Source of the DNA: Frigoribacterium endophyticum
Lineage (GTDB): Bacteria > Actinomycetota > Actinomycetes > Actinomycetales > Microbacteriaceae
Direction: 5' to 3'
Assembly: GCF_011759585.1 (NCBI RefSeq)
Contig: NZ_JAAOYV010000002.1
Coordinates: 245,510 to 309,509 of the forward strand
Length of the DNA stretch: 64,000 nt
Shown here: positions 20,055 to 27,033 of the stretch, one piece after another
Numbering within the stretch: the stretch's first letter is position 1
How the letters are laid out: each line of letters starts with the position of its first letter
Made by a program: the position numbers and the translations under genes
The notes under the pieces: model-generated
What the model was told of the DNA's origin: nothing
The model's database searches: none
The model's input: only the letters and a program-made list of their open reading frames with translations

Positions 20055-20606
20055 ATGGCCATCACCGCAGAGAAGATCCCCGCCGGCACCTGGACCCTCG
20101 ACCCCACCCACAGCGAGGTCTCGTTCAGCGTCCGCCACCTCGCGATCAGCAAGGTCAAGGGCTCGTTCGAGCGCTTCGACGCGAGCCTGGTCACCGACGA
20201 CGACCACACCGCGAGCAAGGTCACGGCCTCGATCGACGTGGCCTCGATCAACACGAACCAGAAGGACCGCGACGGCCACCTGCAGACCGGCGACTTCTTC
20301 CTCGCCGAGGAGCACCCGCAGATGACGTTCACCTCGACGAGCATCGAGGAGAAGGGCGACGACGCCTTCCTCGTGCACGGCGATCTGAGCCTCCGCGGCG
20401 TCACCAAGCCCGTCACCCTCAAGAGCGAGTTCGGCGGCCTCGTCGTCGACGGCTACGGCCAGACGAAGCTCGGCTTCTCGGCCACGACGAAGATCGACCG
20501 CACCGAGTTCGGCGTCAGCTGGAACGCGGCGCTCGAGGCCGGCGGCTTCACGCTCGGCAACGACGTCACCGTCACGCTCGAGATCCAGTTCGTGCTCTCG
20601 GCGTAG
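20055..20606 (+). CDS. YceI family lipid-binding protein (183 aa)
   Basis: Lipocalin-like beta-barrel protein of the YceI family, whose members bind isoprenoid or amide lipids. The family blocks are clear: WTLDPTHSEVSFSVRHLAISKVKGSF near the N-terminus, VASINTNQKDRDGHLQTGDFFLAEEHPQMTF in the middle and a late FGVSWNAALEAGG. There is no signal peptide, unlike E. coli YceI, so the protein should be cytoplasmic, as in many actinobacteria. ATG 20055 has AAGGAGAAC upstream. Its own promoter and a candidate operator lie upstream, and a bidirectional terminator follows. Confidence 0.93.
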   Translation: MAITAEKIPAGTWTLDPTHSEVSFSVRHLAISKVKGSFERFDASLVTDDDHTASKVTASIDVASINTNQKDRDGHLQTGDFFLAEEHPQMTFTSTSIEEKGDDAFLVHGDLSLRGVTKPVTLKSEFGGLVVDGYGQTKLGFSATTKIDRTEFGVSWNAALEAGGFTLGNDVTVTLEIQFVLSA

Positions 20607-20620
20607 TCACGACGCTCCCC

Positions 20621-20658
20621 GGAGGGCCCGCACCTGCTCAGGCAGGGGCGGGCCCTCC
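20621..20658. terminator. Bidirectional terminator overlapping the yidC 3' end
   Basis: An 11-bp stem (20621-20631 with 20648-20658), one mismatch, then CCTGC/GCAGG and a short loop. It lies 14 nt after the yceI stop, and its right arm lies within the last codons of the convergent yidC-like gene. Confidence 0.8.
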
Positions 20659-21468
20659 GTCGTTGCCTCTGACGGGCACCGCGCCTCCCCCGGTCCGCGG
20701 CGCCAGGGCCCGGCGGAGCACCGCCCGTTCGAGCAGGGTCCAGGAGGCGCTGGTCACGAGGTAGAGCGCGGCGGCCAGCGGGGCGAAGGCCGCGAAGACG
20801 AGGCTGACGAACGGCAGCACCCGCAGCATGCCCGTCATGCCCGGCACGGCGGCGGGGCCCGCGGCACCGGCAGCACCGGCAGCACCGGCAGCACCGGGCA
20901 GCGGTGCCGCAGTCGGCCCCGCCGCCCGCAGCGAGGCGCGCCGGGTCAGCTCGACGACGACCGCGAGCACGGCGAGCAGCACGAGGTACGGCCACACCGT
21001 CGCGAGGCCCGCGCCGAGGGCCACGGGCAGGTTCGCCCCCAGCACGGCCCCGCCCAGGGTGTGGCCCAGCAGCTCGTTCGCGTGGCCCGCGATCGTCGGG
21101 TGGGCGAAGAGCGAGTAGACGGCCATCAGCACCGGGGCCTGGGCGAGGGTCGGGAGGCAGCCCGCGAGCGGCGAGACCTTCTCCGAGGAGTACAGCTCCA
21201 TGAGGCGGCGGCTGCGCTCCTGGGGGTCGGTGACGCGGCGGGTCAGCTCGGCGACGCGGGGCGCGAGACGGCGTCGGCCGATCTCGGCGCGCACCTGCGA
21301 GACCCCGACGGGCACCAGCACGAGCCGGACGACGACGGTGAGCAGGACGACGGCGAGCGCCGACGAGAGGTCGCCCACGGCGGGCTCGGCCAGGGCGGCG
21401 AGCAGGGCGACGAACGAGTGGAGGCCGTCGAGGACGACGGCGACGGGCGGGAAGGCGGACAGGTCCAC
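20638..21468 (-). CDS. YidC/Oxa1-family membrane insertase paralogue (276 aa)
   Basis: Membrane protein insertase-like. Conserved features of the YidC core are visible: a first core segment after SSALAVVLLTVVVRLVLVPVGVSQ with the hydrophilic-groove Arg, a cytoplasmic helical hairpin (RVAELTRRVTDPQERSRRLMELYSSEKVSPLAGCLPTLAQAPVLMAVY), then three more membrane segments. A low-complexity Gly-Ala-Ala linker of about 16 residues is encoded by a 9-nt repeat. It is not in the usual rpmH-rnpA-yidC setting and lacks the long basic tail of the housekeeping form, so it is probably a specialised second insertase. GTG 21468 has GGAG upstream. It follows a DUF6412-like gene on the same strand. Confidence 0.85.
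   Translation of the reverse strand: MDLSAFPPVAVVLDGLHSFVALLAALAEPAVGDLSSALAVVLLTVVVRLVLVPVGVSQVRAEIGRRRLAPRVAELTRRVTDPQERSRRLMELYSSEKVSPLAGCLPTLAQAPVLMAVYSLFAHPTIAGHANELLGHTLGGAVLGANLPVALGAGLATVWPYLVLLAVLAVVVELTRRASLRAAGPTAAPLPGAAGAAGAAGAAGPAAVPGMTGMLRVLPFVSLVFAAFAPLAAALYLVTSASWTLLERAVLRRALAPRTGGGAVPVRGNDGGPAPA
20676..20688 (-). repeat. Dispersed 13-mer inside the yidC-like gene
   Basis: Exact GCACCGCGCCTCC on the plus strand. In the coding (minus) direction it encodes part of GGAVP, unlike the copy in lepB, which is read in the opposite orientation and encodes TAPP. Confidence 0.7.
20864..20897. repeat. 9-nt tandem repeat encoding a Gly-Ala-Ala linker
   Basis: Three exact copies of GCACCGGCA plus a partial fourth, encoding repeated GAA tripeptides in the YidC-like protein. 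Loss or gain of units would keep the frame. Confidence 0.85.
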
Positions 21469-21540
21469 GGAGGGGCTCCTCGGTCAGAGAGACGGGTGAC
21501 GTCGTCTGGCCGCCGCGACGGGTCGCGGGTGAGCGTCGGG

Positions 21541-21849
21541 TCAGGCGGCCGGGAGCGCCCGGCCCGGAGCGCGGGCGCGCACGTGCCCGTCCGCGTCGGG
21601 GTCGCGCTGGAACACGAGGAGGCGCACGTCGGCCCCCTCGCTCAGCACCCGTCGCGCGGGTGCGGGCGCGAGGCCGCACAGCGCCAGCAGGGCACGGCCC
21701 AGCCCGGTCGCCACGAGCACCGTGGCCGCGCCGAGCAGCGAGACGACGACCGCGGCGGAGGCCGGGCCGCCGCCCTGGGCGGCGAGGGCCTGCACCACGT
21801 GCTCGAGCGGCGCGAGCACGCGCGCCAGGAGCTCGAGCAGGGTCGTCAT
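21541..21849 (-). CDS. DUF6412-like small membrane protein (102 aa)
   Basis: Short protein with an amphipathic N-terminus, one clear membrane segment (VVVSLLGAATVLVATGLGRALLALCGL) and a soluble Arg/Ala-rich tail. Function unknown. It sits 72 nt upstream of the YidC-like gene on the same strand, so the two are probably co-transcribed and may work together; that link is inference. The ATG at 21849 is set by a TAGGGT hexamer ending 7 nt upstream, which suggests a leaderless start. The DUF6412 label is from memory of the family pattern. Confidence 0.65.
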   Translation of the reverse strand: MTTLLELLARVLAPLEHVVQALAAQGGGPASAAVVVSLLGAATVLVATGLGRALLALCGLAPAPARRVLSEGADVRLLVFQRDPDADGHVRARAPGRALPAA

Positions 21850-21856
21850 GCGAGCG

Positions 21857-21862
21857 ACCCTA
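21857..21862 (-). promoter_or_regulatory. -10 box, probable leaderless start
   Basis: TAGGGT on the minus strand ends 7 nt before the ATG at 21849. Confidence 0.6.
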
Positions 21863-22015
21863 GCCGGTGAGGCGCTACCGTGGCGACTGTTCCGCTGAGG
21901 GCCGACCTCGGGAAGGCCGCCGCGCCTCCGGCGGTTGGGCCCCAGCAGACCGCGACACCGCTCCGCCGCCGGCGCCGTCGGTGGTCGTGACGCCCCTGCC
22001 TCGAGAGGACGCCCC

Positions 22016-22573
22016 ATGACCGTCGACTGGATCACCCTGCAGCAGCGCGCGCACGACGAGTTCGCCCGACGGGTGGAGGCGGTGGCCGACTGGGACGCCC
22101 CCACGCCCGACACCGAGTGGCGGGTCCGTGACCTCGTCCGGCACGTGACCCGCGAGCAGCAGTGGGTGCCGCTGCTGCTTGACGGCGGCGACCCGTCGGC
22201 CTCCGAGCGCTCGATCGAGCCGCTCGACGACGACCTCGTCACCGCGTGGCACCGCTGGTCGTCGGCCGCGACGGCCGCCTGGGCCGAGGCCGACCCCGAG
22301 GCGCCCGTCCGCCTGAGCGCCGACGTCGTGCCGGCCCGGGAGTACCTCGCCGAGCAGGTCGCCGACGTCACCATCCACACCTGGGACCTCGCCCGGGCGA
22401 TCGGCGCCGACGAGAGCCTCGACGACGAGCTCGTGGCGGCCGTGTGGACGGTCTTCGAGCCGCAGGCCGACGCCCTCGAGGCCTCCGGGCTGTTCGCGAG
22501 CCCGGTGCCGGTCGACGACGACGCCCCGCTGCACGTGCGGCTGCTGGCGCTGACCGGGCGCGACGCGCGCTGA
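22016..22573 (+). CDS. TIGR03086/maleylpyruvate isomerase-like DinB-fold protein (185 aa)
   Basis: Small protein of the mycothiol-dependent, DinB-like superfamily. The N-terminal helix leads to TPDTEWRVRDLVRHVTREQQWV, where the His in DLVRHV is the usual first metal ligand, and ADVTIHTWDLARAIG supplies the second His-containing helix (TIHTWDLARA), a strong signature of the TIGR03086 group. Such proteins often bind a metal and mycothiol, but no reaction can be assigned. ATG 22016 has GAGAGGA upstream. It precedes the acyl-CoA ligase gene by 73 nt on the same strand. Confidence 0.8.
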   Translation: MTVDWITLQQRAHDEFARRVEAVADWDAPTPDTEWRVRDLVRHVTREQQWVPLLLDGGDPSASERSIEPLDDDLVTAWHRWSSAATAAWAEADPEAPVRLSADVVPAREYLAEQVADVTIHTWDLARAIGADESLDDELVAAVWTVFEPQADALEASGLFASPVPVDDDAPLHVRLLALTGRDAR

Positions 22574-22646
22574 CCGAGGGGGCAGGCCCGGTCCGCCCTC
22601 GGCGACCACGCAGCTTCCCCCGCCCCCGGGCTGGTTCGATGGCCGC

Positions 22647-24347
22647 ATGAGCTCCGACACCGCGCCCGACCGCCCCTGGCTGCACAGCTACGCCCCGGGC
22701 GTCCCCGCCGACATCGAGCCCGTCACCGGCACCCTCGTCGACCTCATCGACGACGCCGTCGCCGCGCACCGCGGCCGCACCGCGCTCGAGTTCTTCGGGC
22801 GGGAGACGAGCTACCGCGACCTCGGCGACGAGATCGCCCGGGCCGCCGAGGGCCTCCGCAAGCTCGGGGTCGGGGCCGGTGACCGGGTCGCGATCCTGCT
22901 GCCCAACAGCCCCCAGCACGTCGTCGCGTTCTACGCGGTCCTGCGCCTCGGCGCGGTCGTCGTCGAGCACAACCCGCTCTACACCGACCGCGAGCTGCGC
23001 CACCTCTTCGAGGACCACGGCGCGACCGTGGCGATCGCGTGGGACAAGCTGGTCGACCGCCTCCGGGCGCTGCCGAGCGACATCGGCTTCCGCTCGCTCG
23101 TCTCGGTCGACGTCACGCGGGCGATGCCGCTGGCGACCCGGCTGGCCCTGACCCTGCCGGTGCCGGCGGCCCGGAAGTCGCGCGAGGCGCTCACCTCCCG
23201 CACCCGCGGCGACCTCACCTGGCCCGAGCTCGTGTCGTCTCGCCCCCTGCGGCGCCGGCACCCCCGCCCCGCCCTCGACGACGTCGCCCTGCTGCAGTAC
23301 ACGAGCGGCACGACCGGCTCGCCGAAGGGGGCCGTGCTGACGCACCGCAACCTGCACAGCAACGCCGTGCAGGGGCGCGCCTGGGTGCAGGGCATCCGCG
23401 AGGGCGAAGAGACCGTCTACGGCGTGCTGCCCTTCTTCCACGCCTACGGCCTCACCCTGTGCCTCACCTTCGCGATGAGCATCGGCGCCCGCCTCGTGCT
23501 CTTCCCGAAGTTCGACGTCGACCTCGTGCTCAAGGCCGCGGCGAAGCACCCGCCGACGTTCCTGCCCGCCGTGCCGCCGATCTACCAGCGCCTGGCCGAG
23601 GCGGCGGCGGAGCGCGGCGTCGACCTGAGCAGCGCCCGCTTCGCGATCTCGGGGGCGATGAACCTGCCCCTGTCGACGGTGACCGCGTGGGAGGGCGTGA
23701 CGGGCGGGATGCTCGTCGAGGGCTTCGGCCTCACCGAGACGTCTCCCGTCGCGCTCGGCAACCCGATGGGCCCGACGCGACGCCCGGGCACCGTCGGCGT
23801 GCCGTTCCCGTCGACGGAGGCGCGGGTCGTCGACCGCGACGCCCCCGACCCCGAGCGCCCGGTGACGCCGGGCGCGGCCGGTGAGCTGATCCTCCGGGGC
23901 CCCCAGGTGTTCCAGGGGTACTGGAACCGCCCCGACGAGACCGCCGAGGCCTTCCTGCCGGGCGGCTGGTTCCGCACCGGCGACATCGTCAGCATGAGCG
24001 CCGACGGGTACGTCACGATCGTCGACCGCATCAAGGAGCTCATCGTGACCGGCGGCTTCAACGTCGCCCCCTCCGAGGTCGAGGAGGCCGTGCGCGGCGC
24101 CGCGGGCGTCGCCGAGGTCGCGGTCGTGGGCATCCCGCGCGCGGGCGGCGGCGAGGACGTCGTCGCGGCCGTCGTGGCGAGCCCGGGCGCGACGATCGAC
24201 CCCGAGGCCGTCCGCGACCACGCCCGGGAGCAGCTCGCCGCGTACAAGGTGCCGAAGCGCGTCGTCGTCGTCGACGAGCTGCCGCGCTCGCTGATCGGCA
24301 AGGTGCTGCGCCGCGAGGTGCGCGACTCGCTCATCGCCGGGCGCTGA
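22647..24347 (+). CDS. Long-chain fatty-acid-CoA ligase, copy 1 (566 aa)
   Basis: ATP-dependent acyl-CoA synthetase of the ANL superfamily. The P-loop YTSGTTGSPKGAVLTHRN, the FGLTETSPV (A5) motif, WFRTGDIVSMSADGYVTIVDRIKELI (A7/A8) and the C-terminal catalytic Lys in LIGKVLRREVRD are all present. It activates fatty acids for beta-oxidation or lipid synthesis. The paralogue at 27034 aligns along its whole length. The start probably lies just after a TTCGAT hexamer ending 6 nt upstream, and no Shine-Dalgarno site is seen. It is convergent with lepB, with 12 nt between the stops. Confidence 0.93.
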   Translation: MSSDTAPDRPWLHSYAPGVPADIEPVTGTLVDLIDDAVAAHRGRTALEFFGRETSYRDLGDEIARAAEGLRKLGVGAGDRVAILLPNSPQHVVAFYAVLRLGAVVVEHNPLYTDRELRHLFEDHGATVAIAWDKLVDRLRALPSDIGFRSLVSVDVTRAMPLATRLALTLPVPAARKSREALTSRTRGDLTWPELVSSRPLRRRHPRPALDDVALLQYTSGTTGSPKGAVLTHRNLHSNAVQGRAWVQGIREGEETVYGVLPFFHAYGLTLCLTFAMSIGARLVLFPKFDVDLVLKAAAKHPPTFLPAVPPIYQRLAEAAAERGVDLSSARFAISGAMNLPLSTVTAWEGVTGGMLVEGFGLTETSPVALGNPMGPTRRPGTVGVPFPSTEARVVDRDAPDPERPVTPGAAGELILRGPQVFQGYWNRPDETAEAFLPGGWFRTGDIVSMSADGYVTIVDRIKELIVTGGFNVAPSEVEEAVRGAAGVAEVAVVGIPRAGGGEDVVAAVVASPGATIDPEAVRDHAREQLAAYKVPKRVVVVDELPRSLIGKVLRREVRDSLIAGR

Positions 24348-24359
24348 GCCGCGCCTCGG

Positions 24360-24995
24360 CTACAGCCCGCCCCAGCGGGAGATCGGCCAGACGATCACGA
24401 AAGCCCGCCCGACGACGTGGTCGAGCGGCACGAACCCGTCGTAGGGCCCGCTCTGGTGCAGCCGGGAGTCGGCGGAGTGCGCGCGGTTGTCGCCCATCAC
24501 CCAGATCGCGCCCTCCGGCACGGTCACGTCGAACGGGATGGTCGACGCGGGCCCGTCGGGGTCGGCCAGGTACGGCTCGTCGACCGGCTCGCCGTTCACG
24601 AGCATCCGCCCCTCGGCGTCGCAGCACGAGACCGTGTCGCCCGGCAGCCCGACCACGCGCTTGATCAGCTCGTCGTCTCCTCCGACGCTCCCGCCGGGCA
24701 GCCAGCCGCCCGGGTCGTGGAAGACGACGACGTCGCCGCGGTCGAGGTCGACGAGGTCGGGCACGAGCTCGTTGACGATCACCCGGTCGTCGATCATCAG
24801 CGTGTCCTCCATCGACGCCGACGGGATGTAGAACGACCGCACCAGGAAGGTGCGGACGCCCCACGACACGAGCAGCGCCACGAGCACCACCACGACGATG
24901 TCGCGCAGCCAGCGCCACGACGAGCCGGGGCGGGCAGGAGGCGCGGTGCCGGCCCCCGAGGTCGCCGTCGTCCCCGGGCCTGCCGTCTCGCTCAT
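24360..24995 (-). CDS. lepB: Signal peptidase I (211 aa)
   Basis: Membrane-anchored type I signal peptidase. After a Pro/Ala/Thr-rich cytoplasmic tail and one membrane segment (about residues 33-52), the catalytic Ser61 lies in YIPSASMEDTL and the general-base Lys112 in DELIKRVVGLPGD; the downstream GDNRAHSADSR box E is intact. It removes signal peptides from Sec- and Tat-exported proteins such as the subtilase. The ATG at 24995 follows a weak CAGGAT box by 6 nt. The gene is alone here rather than beside rplS or rnhB, as often found, which suggests it may be one of several copies. Confidence 0.94.
   Translation of the reverse strand: MSETAGPGTTATSGAGTAPPARPGSSWRWLRDIVVVVLVALLVSWGVRTFLVRSFYIPSASMEDTLMIDDRVIVNELVPDLVDLDRGDVVVFHDPGGWLPGGSVGGDDELIKRVVGLPGDTVSCCDAEGRMLVNGEPVDEPYLADPDGPASTIPFDVTVPEGAIWVMGDNRAHSADSRLHQSGPYDGFVPLDHVVGRAFVIVWPISRWGGL
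24937..24949 (+). repeat. Dispersed 13-mer inside lepB
   Basis: Exact GGAGGCGCGGTGC; in the coding direction it encodes TAPP within the variable N-terminal tail. Confidence 0.7.
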
Positions 24996-25069
24996 GCCGT
25001 CATCCTGCCAGGGCGGAGCCGCCCGTCAGCTGCGCGTCGGTCGACCCCGACCACGTCGCACGGAGTGGC

Positions 25070-25987
25070 TCAGGCGGCGGTCCAGCCGAGCCGCTCGAGA
25101 CGCGCCAGCGCGTGCTCCTCCGCCACCGGGCGGGCCCCGAGCACGCCGCCGATCGCCCCGAGCATCGCCTGCGCCGGGCCGGCGGTCGGCAGCGCGACGG
25201 GGCCCAGGTGGGGAGGCTGCAGGTCGAGCAGCTCGCGGAACCGCGGCTGCAGGGTGCCGACGGCTCCGTTGAACAGCACGGGGTAGCCGAGCCTCAGCAC
25301 GGGGAAGAGCGGCGGTCGCCGGATGAACCGGACCACCTCGTCGGTCCGCGCCGTGCGCTCGAGCACGCCCCGGCGGTCGAACTCCATCAGCTGGTGCTGC
25401 ATCTCGGCGACGGTCCGGGGCGGGTCGACGACTCCCATCAGCTCGCCGGCCGTGGCCCACTCGCGCACGTAGGCGTCGGGGCCGCCCGGCACCTCGCCGT
25501 GCCCCCACTGCTGGAACGCCGCGAGGAAGGAGTCGGCGAAGGCCATGTGCACCCAGCTGAGCAGCTCGGGGTCGTTGGCCGCGTAGTCGTGGCTCACGCC
25601 GTGGCGGTCGTCGTACTGCCCGACGACCTTCGTGTGCAGCCGGGTGACCCAGCCCGACGCCCGCGTCGCCGCCTCGCGGCTGCCGTACGACACGGTGTAG
25701 ATCCAGCGGATCGTGCCGGCCAGCCGCCCCAGGGGGTCGTCGCGGAACCGCGAGTGGTCGTGCACCCCGGCGAGCGCCCCCGGGTGGAGGGCCTGCACGA
25801 GCAGCGCGCGGACGCCCGCGGCGATGGTCGACATCGAGCCGTGGACGGCCCAGACGGCCGACCCGGGCAGGAAGAAGCCCTCGTCGTCGCCCTTCTCGAG
25901 GTCGGTCACCCACTCGGGCGTGCCCGTGTACTGGCCGTTGAACGTGTACTGCAGGCGGGCGCGGAGCGGCTCGGTGAGGGCGGGCAT
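25070..25987 (-). CDS. MpaB/DUF2236-family oxygenase-like protein (305 aa)
   Basis: Member of the DUF2236 family related to fungal MpaB and latex-clearing protein, which are haem or metal oxygenases. Features typical of the family are VWAVHGSMSTIAAGVRALLVQALHPGALAGVHDH, GRLAGTIRWIYTVSYG, ASGWVTRLHTKVVG and the DPELLSWVHMAF block with the likely ligand His. Length (305 aa) is usual. No signal peptide. The ATG at 25987 follows a CATGAT hexamer by 6 nt. The substrate is unknown. It lies between two acyl-CoA ligases, which suggests a lipid or hydrophobic substrate, but that is only context. Confidence 0.8.
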   Translation of the reverse strand: MPALTEPLRARLQYTFNGQYTGTPEWVTDLEKGDDEGFFLPGSAVWAVHGSMSTIAAGVRALLVQALHPGALAGVHDHSRFRDDPLGRLAGTIRWIYTVSYGSREAATRASGWVTRLHTKVVGQYDDRHGVSHDYAANDPELLSWVHMAFADSFLAAFQQWGHGEVPGGPDAYVREWATAGELMGVVDPPRTVAEMQHQLMEFDRRGVLERTARTDEVVRFIRRPPLFPVLRLGYPVLFNGAVGTLQPRFRELLDLQPPHLGPVALPTAGPAQAMLGAIGGVLGARPVAEEHALARLERLGWTAA

Positions 25988-26064
25988 GCACCGATCATGC
26001 GCCGCACGTCTGGGCGCGGGGGCCACGCGGGCGCCTTCTGTCTCGACGTCGAACCGCCTGGCCG

Positions 26065-26126
26065 GCACCGCGCCTCCTCGACGGGCCCACCGCGGTCGTG
26101 CGGGAGCCCGCGAGGAGGCGCGGTGC
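26065..26126. repeat. Inverted pair of the dispersed 13-mer (REP-like hairpin)
   Basis: GCACCGCGCCTCCTCG at 26065-26080 and its exact complement at 26111-26126 form a 16-bp inverted repeat with a 30-nt loop. It lies between the SDR stop (26143) and the DUF2236 start (25987), where it could terminate the SDR transcript. Confidence 0.8.
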
Positions 26127-26142
26127 GGTCGACGCGGCAGGC

Positions 26143-26961
26143 TCAGTTCCCGTGCGCCTCCTCCGCGACGGGCTGCCACTCGCGCCAGGTCGCGAGGCGC
26201 TGCTCGTAGTCGGCCTCCGCGATGCCGAGGGGAGCCTTGCCGAAGAAGACGCGGAGGGGCGGCTGCTCGGCGTCGACGACCTTGAGGATCGCACCGCGCG
26301 TGGCGTGCGGGTCGCCCGGGTCGGCCGCCGAGGGGCGCCTCGACGCGGCCTCGCGCACCTCGGCGTAGGCCTCGAGCTCGTCGCTGCGGGAGGCCGACGG
26401 GCCCGACCAGTCGGTCGAGAAGCCGCCGGGCTCCACGAGCGTGACGTGCACGCCGAAGCCGGCGACCTCCTGCGAGAGCGCCTGGCTCATGCCCTCGAGC
26501 GCCCACTTCGACGCGTGGTAGATGCCCACGGTCGGGAAGGCGCTGACGCCTCCGATGCTCGAGACCTGCACGACGTGGCCGCTGCCCTGGGCCCGGAGGA
26601 TGGGCAGGGCGGCCTGCGTGACCCACAGCGCGCCGAAGAAGTTCGTCTCGAGCTGGGCCCTCGCCTCCTCCTCGGTGAGCTCCTCGACCATGCCGAAGTG
26701 GCCGTAGCCGGCGTTGTTGACGACGACGTCGAGCCGGCCGAAGTGGTCGGCGGCGCGCTGCACGGCGGCGACGTCGGCCTCGCGGTCGGTGACGTCGAGC
26801 TCGATCGGCAGGAAGGCGTCGGGGTACTGCTGCACGAGCGCGTCGACGGTCTCGAGCCGGCGGGCGGTGCCCGCCACGCGGTCACCGCGCTCCAGCGCGG
26901 CCTCCGCCCACTCGCGGCCGAAGCCCTTCGACGCCCCGGTGATGAACCAGACCTTGCTCAC
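26143..26961 (-). CDS. Short-chain dehydrogenase/reductase (272 aa)
   Basis: Classical SDR with the Rossmann motif TGASKGFG near the N-terminus, the structural NNAGYG motif, the catalytic Ser in QVSSIGG and YHASK (YxxxK). Substrate specificity cannot be read; similar proteins are annotated as oxidoreductases acting on ketones. Two in-frame GTG codons lie at 26973 and 26961; the second has AGGAA 4 nt upstream and gives a better family fit (MSKVWFITGASKG). It is divergent from the second acyl-CoA ligase, with 72 nt between starts. Confidence 0.9.
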   Translation of the reverse strand: MSKVWFITGASKGFGREWAEAALERGDRVAGTARRLETVDALVQQYPDAFLPIELDVTDREADVAAVQRAADHFGRLDVVVNNAGYGHFGMVEELTEEEARAQLETNFFGALWVTQAALPILRAQGSGHVVQVSSIGGVSAFPTVGIYHASKWALEGMSQALSQEVAGFGVHVTLVEPGGFSTDWSGPSASRSDELEAYAEVREAASRRPSAADPGDPHATRGAILKVVDAEQPPLRVFFGKAPLGIAEADYEQRLATWREWQPVAEEAHGN

Positions 26962-27021
26962 GGTGTTCCTCACGTCGTGGTGACCGCCTCGGGTGGGGGC
27001 GGCCCCGATCATCCAACGCCG

Positions 27022-27027
27022 TAGAGT
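27022..27027 (+). promoter_or_regulatory. -10 box, probable leaderless start
   Basis: TAGAGT ends 6 nt before the GTG at 27034. Confidence 0.6.
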
Positions 27028-27033
27028 GGCCCG

